From assembly GCA_002436025.1 (NCBI GenBank), contig DIXM01000013.1:124001-188000 (forward strand): a stretch of 64,000 nucleotides of DNA. Direction: 5' to 3'. The number at the start of each line of letters is the position of its first letter. Position 1 is the first letter of the stretch. The notes beneath the pieces are model-generated. The model was not told the origin of the DNA, did no database searches, and was given only the letters and a program-made list of their open reading frames with translations. This DNA is from a candidate division Hyd24-12 bacterium UBA6080. GTDB lineage: Bacteria; Fermentibacterota; Fermentibacteria; Fermentibacterales; JCC-6. Below are positions 7,741 through 16,278 of this stretch, piece by piece. The translations under genes and the position numbers were made by a program.

Positions 7741-8793
7741 TGGTGTTATCCCGATTCCAAGTTCGAGCAGTGACACCCCTGCGTCCTTCGAGAGTATCCC
7801 TGCGAGCTCCGCTCTCTCCTCACGACCCCTGCAGAGGATCTGGGCCGTTCCATCGCCCTGCGATCCAACCCCCTTGGCGCCCCAGGCAAGTTCCCGGAGA
7901 GCTGCATGCCCCAGCACCGCGTGAAGTCCGGGAGATGCAAGCTCACCAGGGCAGCACGGGGCCACAAGTTCGTCGAAAACCTCCTGCGCGTGATTCATGA
8001 GAGCGCCAAGCGCCCGGGCATCACCTCTTGAAAAAGCCCTGCAGGCCTCTTCAAGTATCCTGCTGTTCACGGGACCGAGGGCGTCCCTCAGCCCCCTGTC
8101 ACCGTTCAGGAAGGCTTCGTTAAGCTCTCTGAGGATCCTTCTTGTGTCTTTTCTACCCTTGAGGTCGACGATAAGGTAAAAAAACTCCCCACCGGAGCTC
8201 TGCCCCATGAAATCAAAGCCGTCGCCGTCGAAGGTGAGAAGCACTGGACGCCCCGTCCCCAGAGCGCATGCCTGGTCCATCCTGCCGCACTCACTCCCCG
8301 TCATCAGTTCGCCCCTGCAGGCAATGTCCATCTCCTGCTCGACCGACAACCCCAGGTCGTAGACGAGGTTGTATGCCCGGGCGGTGAGAACGCAAACGGC
8401 AGCGGACGAGGACAACCCCTTCCCGAGGGGAAGGGTGCGGCGGAATACATCCAGTCGAAGGCCGCCGACGCCGTATTCCCGCACCATCAGGGCTGCTGTA
8501 CCCGCGGCGTACGCATCGAACGAACCGCTCCTGGCAACGTCCTCCAGAACAGGATACTCCGCACGATACTCGTTGGGAGGGAGTTCCAGACCGGTGGAAG
8601 AGAGCTGTTTCAGCTCGAAGAAGTCCCAGGTCCCTTCCACCCTGGCGTACAGACCCTGTTCGGTACCTACGATCAGGCACCTTCCGGGTTTGATGGAAGG
8701 GTCGGTCAGCCTGTGCCTGCCGGCCCAGTCCGAGTGCTCACCGAAAAGGCACAGCCTTCCGGGAACGAAAAGGTCAAAGCTGCCGTTGTTCAC
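7738..8793 (-). CDS. GHMP-family sugar kinase (galactokinase-like)
   Basis: This 351-residue kinase has all three GHMP motifs: an N-terminal PGRLCLFGEHSDW, the ATP-binding PLGKGLSSSAAVCV at about residues 122-135, and a C-terminal GVGSQGDGTAQ. It transfers phosphate from ATP to a small hydroxylated substrate in the cytoplasm. The GEHSDW motif resembles galactokinase or sugar-1-kinases more than mevalonate or homoserine kinase, but the substrate cannot be fixed. It lies 12 bases downstream of the aldehyde oxidoreductase gene in the same direction, so it is probably the last gene of that operon. Confidence 0.8.
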   Translation of the reverse strand: MNNGSFDLFVPGRLCLFGEHSDWAGRHRLTDPSIKPGRCLIVGTEQGLYARVEGTWDFFELKQLSSTGLELPPNEYRAEYPVLEDVARSGSFDAYAAGTAALMVREYGVGGLRLDVFRRTLPLGKGLSSSAAVCVLTARAYNLVYDLGLSVEQEMDIACRGELMTGSECGRMDQACALGTGRPVLLTFDGDGFDFMGQSSGGEFFYLIVDLKGRKDTRRILRELNEAFLNGDRGLRDALGPVNSRILEEACRAFSRGDARALGALMNHAQEVFDELVAPCCPGELASPGLHAVLGHAALRELAWGAKGVGSQGDGTAQILCRGREERAELAGILSKDAGVSLLELGIGITP

Positions 8794-8805
8794 TTTTCCA
8801 TCGGT

Positions 8806-10707
8806 TCACGAAAGTGGTTTCCCCTGATCGTCCCAGCCTCGGAGGGCGTAAAGCTCAGACAGCTGGGCGCGGAAGGCGTGCGGATCGAGGCTCATCGGGT
8901 GGCCTATGTATGGGTTCACGAGGTTCTCGGGCCTTTGGAAGTACGGTATCACCGATTCGTCATCGGCCCTGCACCTGCCGAAGTTCCGCATCAGCAGCCT
9001 TCGCTCGAGGCTGAGCACCCTGGCGCTGGCCGCGTCCAACTCTGCGTCGGTCCACCCTATGCCGGTCAGGGCGTTGAACATGTGCCTCTCGAAGGTGGGG
9101 CCCTCCATGTCCCCTGCCCTGGCATAATTGTCTTCGGTCCTGTTCGAGTAGATCCTCGGGAAAACCTGGTCCCCCACGGTGAGGGAGTCCTTCATCACCG
9201 AGCGGTTGCCGTGCCAGGCCGCCGCGACGGCCTTTGCCTCATATCCGCTCCGGGGGTCGGCGGCATCTGTGGTGCCGTACACCCTTGCGGACACCTCCAT
9301 TATCCTTTCCCATGAGAGGCCGTGCACCGGAGAGCAGATCCCGCTCCATCCCATGATGTTCTGGGCGTAGCCGTGGGCGCTGGATATCGGATCGCGGGCA
9401 TCGATGGCCCACTGCAGGGCGCTGACGATCCAGTACGGGTAAAAGACGTAGTTGATGTGGTCGCCGTGGCCATCCCAGTGGCCGGCATACCCCCACGCGG
9501 GGAACAACCTGTCCAGGCTCTCTCCGCCAATACCGAGCTCGTGACTGGCCCTTACGGTTCCCTCGGCCAGGGCGTTCCGAACCCGGCCCTCCCTTCGCGA
9601 TATCCCCATGAGGAGGTGCTGCCAGAACACAGGGTCATCCACGTCAATTGGCGCACCGTCTGCTTCATTCAACGAACCGTCGGCTTTCAGGCTTCGAAGC
9701 CAGGGCACCATGCCTATCAGTATCTCCCAATGGTTCAGCCCCTGGTCGTTCGCTATCTGCCCAACCTCGAAGCCCGCCTCGAAACCCAGTTTCCAGCCGT
9801 AGCCGCTGTTCGGGATCCCAGGGAACAGCCCCGCGACGCAATCCATCTGGCCAGACAACTTCCTGCCCGGGCTGAGCACGGAGGGGACGCTGGTGTAGAA
9901 CCGGGCGTCGTAGCAGCGCACGGCGCAGCCCTGGGTGCACGCCTGGAACTTCTGCCCGAACATCCGCACCCTGTGGGGATCGAGCTTTGGTTCGTGGGGC
10001 CAGCCGTGCGAACCGTGGGCTTCTGCCCTGACCAGGTCGCAGACCTTTCCGAACTTCTCCGGGTCGTACACAGGAAGGGGCAACGTGCCCCTGACCGCGA
10101 TCGCTTTCAGGTTCTTCGAACCCATCACCGCGCCGAAACCGCCCTGCCCCGAGGCGCTTTCGGTCTCGGTGGCGATGATGGCTATCCTGCACAGGTTCTC
10201 CCCTGCGGGGCCGATGGCAAGGACCCGCCACCCGGGGCTGTCCATGAAGCGTTTCTGGGTCTCGTAGATCCCCAGCCCCCAGAGCGAAGAAGCGTCCTCG
10301 AGGGTACACCTGCCCTGATCGATCCTTATCGAGACCGGGTGCGGGGCCCTGCCGGTTATCACCAGCCCGTCGAAACCCGAATGCTTAAGGGCGGGACCCC
10401 AGTGCCCCCCGAAAGACGACCGGGTGTACCATTCGTGCGGATAGCCCTGGGCGGAGAGCCCGCAGACCGTGGTTCTTCCTGAAAACGGAGCCGATGTGCC
10501 CGTGAGGGGCCCGGTGAACATCATCAGAGGATTCTCCGGGCTGAAGGCGCCGGTGCCGGGCCGAATCAGGTCAAAGGCGATCTTCGCCGCCATGGCCCGC
10601 CCGCCGTACCAGTCCGGAAGAAGATCGGAAGTGTCCTGCATCTCCACGGTGTTCCTGGTCAGGTCGATCCGCAGGATGCGTCCGGCGTAGCCCCCGAAAC
10701 CGGTCAT
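8806..10707 (-). CDS. Aldehyde:ferredoxin oxidoreductase (tungsten-type)
   Basis: This 633-residue enzyme belongs to the aldehyde:ferredoxin oxidoreductase family, which oxidises aldehydes to acids (or the reverse) using a tungstopterin and a [4Fe-4S] cluster. The start YAGRILRIDLTRNTVE, the YGGRAMAAKI and FTGPLTGTSAPFSGRT segments and the cluster motif CTQGCAVRC are visible, with a further Cys in GICSP. I use ATG 10707, preceded by GGAGGGGGGAGGG; upstream in-frame sequence is the ferredoxin gene in another frame. Start and ferredoxin stop overlap as ATGA. The length is somewhat above the archaeal enzyme. The substrate aldehyde is not evident. Confidence 0.88.
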   Translation of the reverse strand: MTGFGGYAGRILRIDLTRNTVEMQDTSDLLPDWYGGRAMAAKIAFDLIRPGTGAFSPENPLMMFTGPLTGTSAPFSGRTTVCGLSAQGYPHEWYTRSSFGGHWGPALKHSGFDGLVITGRAPHPVSIRIDQGRCTLEDASSLWGLGIYETQKRFMDSPGWRVLAIGPAGENLCRIAIIATETESASGQGGFGAVMGSKNLKAIAVRGTLPLPVYDPEKFGKVCDLVRAEAHGSHGWPHEPKLDPHRVRMFGQKFQACTQGCAVRCYDARFYTSVPSVLSPGRKLSGQMDCVAGLFPGIPNSGYGWKLGFEAGFEVGQIANDQGLNHWEILIGMVPWLRSLKADGSLNEADGAPIDVDDPVFWQHLLMGISRREGRVRNALAEGTVRASHELGIGGESLDRLFPAWGYAGHWDGHGDHINYVFYPYWIVSALQWAIDARDPISSAHGYAQNIMGWSGICSPVHGLSWERIMEVSARVYGTTDAADPRSGYEAKAVAAAWHGNRSVMKDSLTVGDQVFPRIYSNRTEDNYARAGDMEGPTFERHMFNALTGIGWTDAELDAASARVLSLERRLLMRNFGRCRADDESVIPYFQRPENLVNPYIGHPMSLDPHAFRAQLSELYALRGWDDQGKPLS

Positions 10708-11189
10708 CCCTCCCCCCTCCCGAGCTGAGCGTCCTGTTCCGATTCGGGCATGCCCCTGAACGCAAATCCGGGATGGTCCGGCGAAAGGAAGCGAATCACG
10801 CCGAACCGGCATGCCGCAACGCACCGTGGCGCTCCGGAGCAAAGGTCGCACTTCACCGGAAGGTCGAGGTCATCCCGCCAGAAAACGGCCCGGAACGGAC
10901 ACGCTGAAACGCACTCGCCGCAGCGGACACACAGAGTTTCATCGATCACCATGGCACCGGTGACGAGGTTCCTGGAAATGGCGCCCGATGCGCAGGCCGC
11001 AGCGCAGGAAGGCTTTTCGCATTGCCTGCAGTACAAATGCCTGTGCTCCCCCCCGAAAGGATCGAGCAGGACCGAAATGGCCGAAGCGCCGGGGAAATGG
11101 TCACCGGCCCTGTTCTGGGCGCATACGACCACGCAGTTCAGACATCCCGTGCAGGGCACGGGGTTAACGCAAAGCCGCAGGTTTGCCAT
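10704..11189 (-). CDS. 4Fe-4S dicluster ferredoxin, electron carrier subunit for the aldehyde oxidoreductase
   Basis: This 161-residue iron-sulfur protein is rich in cysteine motifs: CTGCLNCVVVC near residue 13, CRQCEKPSCAAAC, CVRCGECVSACP and CDLC-CVAAC. It fits the HycB/DmsB-type electron transfer subunit with up to four clusters. Its 4-base overlap with the aldehyde oxidoreductase gene suggests it is the direct redox partner. ATG 11189 is preceded by GGAGGGTC. The promoter must lie in the short divergent gap with glgB. Confidence 0.85.
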   Translation of the reverse strand: MANLRLCVNPVPCTGCLNCVVVCAQNRAGDHFPGASAISVLLDPFGGEHRHLYCRQCEKPSCAAACASGAISRNLVTGAMVIDETLCVRCGECVSACPFRAVFWRDDLDLPVKCDLCSGAPRCVAACRFGVIRFLSPDHPGFAFRGMPESEQDAQLGRGEG

Positions 11190-11278
11190 GACCCTCCGAA
11201 TCCTGGGCGCATGATAAGCCTGCCGCGGGAAGGGGTCAACCAAATGCGTGGGGCGCCGAGTCGGGGTATATTCCGCGA

Positions 11279-13450
11279 ATGGGAAAGAGAACAACGGTAC
11301 TCCGCCGACAGGAGATCGCCGCGATAGTGGGCGCCGGGCTTGCCGACCCTTTCCAGCTGCTGGGAATGCACCCCACTGCGGACGGATTCATCGAGATACG
11401 GGCATTCTGCCCGGGCGCTTCGTCCATGATACTGGTGCCTGACGAGGGCTCACCGCAACCCATGACCCGCATCCACGACGAAGGGCTTTTCGTCTTCCGT
11501 TCGCAGAAGCGGGCCGACCCCTTCGCCTACAGGCTCACCGTAACCAGGGAAAGGGTTTCCTGGACCACACGCGACCCCTACTGCTACCTTCCTCAACTGG
11601 GGGAGATGGACCTGCACCTCTTCAGCGAGGGCCGCCACCTCAACCTTCACAGGATCATGGGGGCCCGGGTGAGAACCATTGGTGACATCCCCGGCGTCCT
11701 TTTTGCCGTATGGGCGCCAAACGCCAGGGCCGTGAGCGTAGTTGGCAGCTTCAACGACTGGGACCGCAGGCGCCATCCCATGCGCACCAGGGGCGTCAGT
11801 GGCGTGTGGGAGCTTTTCGTGCCCGGCGTGACCGCGGGTGACCTCTACAAGTTCAGCATGCTCGACGCAAATGGTTTCGAACTTGTAAAGGCTGATCCCT
11901 ACGCTCTCCGAAGCGAGATGAGACCCGGCACGGCCTCGATCGTGGCCGACCCCGGCTCGTACCAGTGGGGTGACGGCGGATGGATCGAGAAAAGGGGAAG
12001 GGCGAACCCCTTCTCCGCGAGGATATCCATCTATGAAGCGCACGCCATGTCGTGGGCGGCCGGTGAAGAGAGGTACCCCGGCTGGGAAAAGCTGGGGGAC
12101 TGGCTGATCCCCTACCTTGGCCAGATGGGGTTCACCCACATCGAGCTCATGCCGGTGATGGAACACCCCTACGACGGTTCATGGGGTTACCAGGTCACCG
12201 GCTTCTTTGCCCCCACCAGCAGGATGGGCAGCCCCGAGGACTTCTGCAGGTTCGTCGACCGGTGCCATCAGAACGGTATCGGCGTGATACTGGACTGGAC
12301 GCCGGCCCATTTCCCGATGGATGACTGGGCCCTGGCACGTTTTGACGGCACCCACCTCTACGAACACGAAGACCCCCGGCTGGGCCTCCACCCGGACTGG
12401 GGAACCCTCATATTCAACTACGGAAGGCGCGAGGTCAGGAACTTTCTGCTCGCCAGCGCCATCCACTGGCTGGACACCTTCCACATAGACGGCCTGCGGG
12501 TCGACGCGGTGGCATCCTTGCTCTACCTCGACTATTCCCGAAAGGAGGGCCAGTGGATCCCAAACCGCTACGGCGGACGGGAGAATCTGGAAGCCGCCTC
12601 CCTGCTGCGTGAGATCTGCCACGAGACAGGCTGCCGTTTCCCCGGCGCCCTGATGGTGGCCGAGGAGAGCACCGCATGGCCCGGGGTAACCCGTCCGCCG
12701 GAAGCGGGAGGGCTGGGTTTTCATTTCAAGTGGAACATGGGCTGGATGAACGACACGCTCGAATACTTCAGCCGCGATCCGCTCTTCAGGAAGGGCCACT
12801 CGGGAGGTATCACTTTCAGCGCGGTGTACGCGTGGAGCGAGAACTTCATACTGCCCCTCTCACACGACGAGGTGGTTCACGGCAAGGGCTCGCTGTACGG
12901 CAAGATGCCGGGGGACGACTTTCAAAAAAGGGCCAACCTCAGGCTTCTGTTCTCATACCAGTGGCTGTTTCCGGGCAAGCAGCTTCTCTTCATGGGGGGC
13001 GAAAGGGTTCAGCAGCACGAATGGAACCCCGACGAGCCCCTTCCCATGGGAGACATCAGTATGGAAAGGTTCGTGGCCGCCCTGAACACCCTTCAGATGG
13101 ATCACCCGCAGCTTCACCTCGAAGACTGCCAGTATTCGGGCTTCAGGTGGGTGGACTTCTCAGACGAGGCTTCCTCGGTCATCTCGTTCCTCCGCCAGGC
13201 CAGCGGGCACTCCCCCCTTCTCTGCGTGTTCAACATGACGCCTGTTCCCAGGGCTCCGTACCGCATCGGTGTACCGGCCGCCGGAAACTGGGCGGTTGTT
13301 CACAACAGTGATGCCGGGCTGTTCGGAGGCGCGGGAGTCCCCATCCCCGACTCGTTCAAGGCAAACCCGGTTCCCGCGCACGGGTTCGGGTGGAGCCTGG
13401 AACTCAGCCTCCCCCCTCTCTCAAGCCTTGTGCTCGACCTCAGGGGCTGA
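11279..13450 (+). CDS. glgB: 1,4-alpha-glucan branching enzyme
   Basis: GlgB introduces alpha-1,6 branches into glycogen. The 723 residues show the N-terminal domain, a CBM48 immunoglobulin-like domain (WAPNARAVSVVGSFNDW), the TIM barrel with GLRVDAVASLLYLDY (nucleophile Asp), VAEESTAWPGVT (acid/base Glu) and LPLSHDEVVHGKGSL, and the C-terminal beta domain. The length is that of bacterial GlgB. No other glycogen gene lies nearby. The ATG at 11279 has little ribosome site, only GCGA-rich sequence, so the start is moderately certain. Confidence 0.93.
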   Translation: MGKRTTVLRRQEIAAIVGAGLADPFQLLGMHPTADGFIEIRAFCPGASSMILVPDEGSPQPMTRIHDEGLFVFRSQKRADPFAYRLTVTRERVSWTTRDPYCYLPQLGEMDLHLFSEGRHLNLHRIMGARVRTIGDIPGVLFAVWAPNARAVSVVGSFNDWDRRRHPMRTRGVSGVWELFVPGVTAGDLYKFSMLDANGFELVKADPYALRSEMRPGTASIVADPGSYQWGDGGWIEKRGRANPFSARISIYEAHAMSWAAGEERYPGWEKLGDWLIPYLGQMGFTHIELMPVMEHPYDGSWGYQVTGFFAPTSRMGSPEDFCRFVDRCHQNGIGVILDWTPAHFPMDDWALARFDGTHLYEHEDPRLGLHPDWGTLIFNYGRREVRNFLLASAIHWLDTFHIDGLRVDAVASLLYLDYSRKEGQWIPNRYGGRENLEAASLLREICHETGCRFPGALMVAEESTAWPGVTRPPEAGGLGFHFKWNMGWMNDTLEYFSRDPLFRKGHSGGITFSAVYAWSENFILPLSHDEVVHGKGSLYGKMPGDDFQKRANLRLLFSYQWLFPGKQLLFMGGERVQQHEWNPDEPLPMGDISMERFVAALNTLQMDHPQLHLEDCQYSGFRWVDFSDEASSVISFLRQASGHSPLLCVFNMTPVPRAPYRIGVPAAGNWAVVHNSDAGLFGGAGVPIPDSFKANPVPAHGFGWSLELSLPPLSSLVLDLRG

Positions 13451-13496
13451 GAAGCCAGACTTTTCGTATACTTCAGCAAAGGGGCAGGAGGGTTTA

Positions 13497-13913
13497 ATGA
13501 AATCCCACACCGCATACCTCTGGTTCAGGACCGACCGGAGGATGGAGTTCCTGAACATCACGGGCCAGGTGGAAGAAGAACTGGCAAAAAGCGGTATAAG
13601 GGAAGGGCTGTGTCTGGTGAACCCCATGCACATCACGGCAAGTGTCTTCATAAACGACGATGAGCAGGGGTTGCTCAATGACTACGAGAAGTGGCTGGAA
13701 AGGCTTGCGCCACACGAACCCGGCCTTTACAGGCACAACCTGACGGGCGAGGACAACGCCGATGCCCATCACAAGAGACAGGTGATGGGGAGGGAGGTCG
13801 TGGTGGCGGTCACGGCGGGAAAACTTGACCTTGGAACCTGGGAGAGGATCTTCTACGGAGAGTTCGACGGGCGCCGGCGCAAAAGGGTGCTGGTAAAGAT
13901 CATTGGAGAATAG
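13497..13913 (+). CDS. YjbQ/UPF0047 family protein
   Basis: This 138-residue protein matches the YjbQ (UPF0047) family, some members of which show secondary thiamine-phosphate synthase activity. The family features MHITASVFINDDEQGLL, HNLTGEDNADAHHKR and WERIFYGEFDGRRRKRV are all present with their histidines. I start at ATG 13497, behind a GCAGGAGGG ribosome site, because an upstream open stretch to 13269 only shadows the glgB end. It is 9 bases upstream of the SIMPL gene. The in vivo role is uncertain, though a thiC gene is present at 27222. Confidence 0.85.
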   Translation: MKSHTAYLWFRTDRRMEFLNITGQVEEELAKSGIREGLCLVNPMHITASVFINDDEQGLLNDYEKWLERLAPHEPGLYRHNLTGEDNADAHHKRQVMGREVVVAVTAGKLDLGTWERIFYGEFDGRRRKRVLVKIIGE

Positions 13914-13922
13914 GAGAAGTTC

Positions 13923-14618
13923 ATGCGCAAATTGTTGATCGGGCTTGCAGTAGTGCTTCTGGCAGCGGGTTGCGGAAGCCAGAGCTATCCGCCCTACCCC
14001 CCCACCATCAGTGTCAACGGGATCGGTACAGCGTACGCTGCACCTGAGATAGCCGTTATCAGCTTCGGGTTCAACGTGACCGAGAACGATCCCGAGACCG
14101 CGGTCGAAACCGCAGCCGGGCTTGCCGAAACCGCCATCGAGGCCGCCATTGCAGCGGGAGTGCCGGCGGAGAACATCACCACCACGGGCTATTCCCTCTG
14201 GATCGAGGAGGAGTACGACTACGTGACCTACGAGTACACAGGCAACACTCTCTACCACCTCGACCACAGCATGCAGGTGAAAACCGCCGACACCGAACAG
14301 GTGGGTGCGGTCCTGGCGGCCCTTGTGGGCGGGGGCGCCAACACGATCTACTCTGTGCTGTTCACCGCGGAAGACAGGGCTGCGCTCTACGCCAAAGCAC
14401 GGGAACTCGCCCTGAACGACGCGGCCCAGTCCGCCGGCCAGCTTGCCTCAACGCTCAACGTGAGGATCAGCGGGGTCCAGAGCGTGAGTGAATGGGTGGA
14501 CAACTACGCCTACGAATCCATGGGGTATCGCGAGGACGGTTCAGTGGCTCCTCCGCTGGAAGGCGGAAGCCAGTCCATCACACTGAACGTGAACGTTACA
14601 TACAACATAGAGCAGTGA
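13923..14618 (+). CDS. SIMPL-domain (DUF541) lipoprotein
   Basis: This 231-residue periplasmic or membrane-anchored lipoprotein has a signal peptide ending in the lipobox LAAGC (Cys at about residue 17). The mature part has the SIMPL pattern: ISVNGIGTAYAAPEIAVISF at the start, then paired repeats ending in QSITLNVNVTYNIEQ. SIMPL proteins bind membrane-associated partners or peptides and are linked to stress responses, but the function here is not known. The gene is 9 bases downstream of yjbQ. A hairpin follows its stop, which shares one base with the next start. Confidence 0.8.
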   Translation: MRKLLIGLAVVLLAAGCGSQSYPPYPPTISVNGIGTAYAAPEIAVISFGFNVTENDPETAVETAAGLAETAIEAAIAAGVPAENITTTGYSLWIEEEYDYVTYEYTGNTLYHLDHSMQVKTADTEQVGAVLAALVGGGANTIYSVLFTAEDRAALYAKARELALNDAAQSAGQLASTLNVRISGVQSVSEWVDNYAYESMGYREDGSVAPPLEGGSQSITLNVNVTYNIEQ

Positions 14619-14896
14619 TGCCCCTCTTCCCGCCCCCGTCGCTCATGGCGGGGGCGGATTCCCTTCAGACGCTCCTCCATGCCGCATCGCCCGAACAGAG
14701 AGGGCTCTTCTTCGCTGAGATCGGCCTCGAAGCCGCTCCCGACGAGGTCCTTCTCTGGGAGAGGGCGGATTTCGCGGAGGTCATCGTTGTGTTCGGCGAA
14801 GGCCCGGTCCCGTCACGGACGGGAGACAGCACCAAGGTCTTCCTGAACGGTCTTCCCCTGCACCTGCTGGCTCCGGATAAAGAAGCGCTTCCCTAG
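14618..14896 (+). CDS. Hypothetical 92-residue protein
   Basis: This is a short open frame beginning at an ATG that shares an A with the SIMPL stop (TGATG). Base use is like its neighbours (GC-rich third positions), and the frame ends NGLPLHLLAPDKEALP just inside the convergent GT87 gene. I recognise no domain. A strong GC hairpin lies inside its first codons, so the frame could be chance in a terminator region, or translation could begin at the second ATG (14645). Confidence 0.45.
   Translation: MPLFPPPSLMAGADSLQTLLHAASPEQRGLFFAEIGLEAAPDEVLLWERADFAEVIVVFGEGPVPSRTGDSTKVFLNGLPLHLLAPDKEALP
14630..14657 (+). terminator. GC-rich hairpin after the SIMPL gene
   Basis: An 8-base-pair perfect stem (14630-14637 with 14650-14657) has a 12-base loop. 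It lies 12 bases after the SIMPL stop, but no T-run follows. It may attenuate, or it may just be part of the following frame. Confidence 0.35.
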
Positions 14897-16137
14897 AGAC
14901 TGCTCTCACGGCTCCCTGCTTCCCTGGGCCGGGGCTGCAGCGCGTCCGGTTCGGACGTGTCGGTCAGATACGCCGTGGAGAACAGCCATGTCAATGGTAT
15001 CAGGACTTTCGTCCATACTGGAACCGGGGCAAGGGACGTTCCCCACACCATGGCGCTCAAAATGAAAAGGATTGCCTGAACGGAGTGTCCTTTCGTCACG
15101 AGCTGCCTGAATGGTATCAGAAAAAACATCCCGTAGTGAATCCAGACACAGGGAATGAAAACAAGGAGAAAGAGGATACTTTGAGAGAGAGTGCTGTCCC
15201 TTGAACACCTGATACTCTTTTTACATAAATTTCTAAGCCGATAAAATAATACTGCAAGGGATGTTGCCAGAATCATGAAGAACAACATCTGGGATACAAA
15301 CCTCTGTCTTTCTGCAAGGTCAAACCTGTACTCATCATCCCTTCCCGCCCTTTCCAGATCCCCCCGGACAAGTGCGTTTTCCGTAACAATGCTCACGGCA
15401 TGAGTGACACTGAGGTTGTTGCTGCAGCTAAAACCCCAGGATTCGTTGATGAGTCGCAGACAGAACATCCAGTCATGGAAAGCGTTAAACCCCACGAAAA
15501 AGACCGACGAGAAGGAAAGGCAAATCAAAAGAACGACTAAAGCCAGCAGCGCCCTTCGGCCTTTCACAAACAACACCAGAGGCATGAAACCCACTTTTAA
15601 GGGCAGCAGAAAGGCTGCTGCGACACCGGTAACCGCACCTTTGAACCCCCTGAAGATCATGACGGAGAGAGCAAGCAGCATGAACGAGGTGATCTGTCCG
15701 CATACCAGATCGTCGTGGAGCGACTCGGAAACGGTCAGTAACACGAATGCGCCTGCGATGAACAAAGGTTTCAGTCTGTCGGTGCCTTTGGACAGGAGAA
15801 ACACGGAGATCCACGCCGCAAAAACGCTTCCGGCAATCCAGGCCAGCCTGTAAAGGCGGTATGGTATCATCTCGAGAGGGATCATGGTCAGAAGGAACGG
15901 AGGAGGATACACAAAGCGGAAGGGTGTTACGAAAACGCCCCTTTGCGCAAGGCTGTTCCCGGCCTGCTGCAGATCATAGGGATTGCCGCCATCCCGGGCC
16001 GCATGGTACCCGCCCAGGTAGCTCACAAGGTCCATGGGGTAATACGGAATGCATCCTTTGGCGCGGTATGCCGTTACAAGAGCTCCCAACAGAAGTATCC
16101 CGACCAGAAGGATGCCCTGACGATGGTTCTTATTCAT
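14893..16137 (-). CDS. GT87-family membrane glycosyltransferase (DUF2029)
   Basis: This 414-residue polytopic membrane protein has about ten hydrophobic helices. The first periplasmic loop contains PMDLVSYLGGYHAARDGGNPYD and the YPPPFLL motif, which are typical of the GT87 (DUF2029) polyprenol-phosphate-mannose transferases. I choose ATG 16137 because an AGGA ribosome site lies just upstream; a GTG at 16176 would add 13 residues. Its coding sequence is visibly richer in A/T than neighbouring genes, for example 15190-15300, which may mark recent acquisition. The sugar donor and acceptor are unknown. Confidence 0.7.
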   Translation of the reverse strand: MNKNHRQGILLVGILLLGALVTAYRAKGCIPYYPMDLVSYLGGYHAARDGGNPYDLQQAGNSLAQRGVFVTPFRFVYPPPFLLTMIPLEMIPYRLYRLAWIAGSVFAAWISVFLLSKGTDRLKPLFIAGAFVLLTVSESLHDDLVCGQITSFMLLALSVMIFRGFKGAVTGVAAAFLLPLKVGFMPLVLFVKGRRALLALVVLLICLSFSSVFFVGFNAFHDWMFCLRLINESWGFSCSNNLSVTHAVSIVTENALVRGDLERAGRDDEYRFDLAERQRFVSQMLFFMILATSLAVLFYRLRNLCKKSIRCSRDSTLSQSILFLLVFIPCVWIHYGMFFLIPFRQLVTKGHSVQAILFILSAMVWGTSLAPVPVWTKVLIPLTWLFSTAYLTDTSEPDALQPRPREAGSRESSL

Positions 16138-16278
16138 GAATCCTGCTGTCAGTCTTTTCTTACATGTATAGTTCACTATTCATCAACTCCGTAACATTGA
16201 TATATTATATACTGTTCATACATACTGCCCAAAGGTCAATTCCATCAGAACTGAAACTGCTCTCAAAGGGAGTTATAC

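Noticed and set aside
10708..10851. Longer aldehyde oxidoreductase starting at 10851
   Set aside because: The extra 48 residues are antisense-like Arg/Pro-rich sequence of the ferredoxin gene; ATG 10707 has a strong ribosome site.
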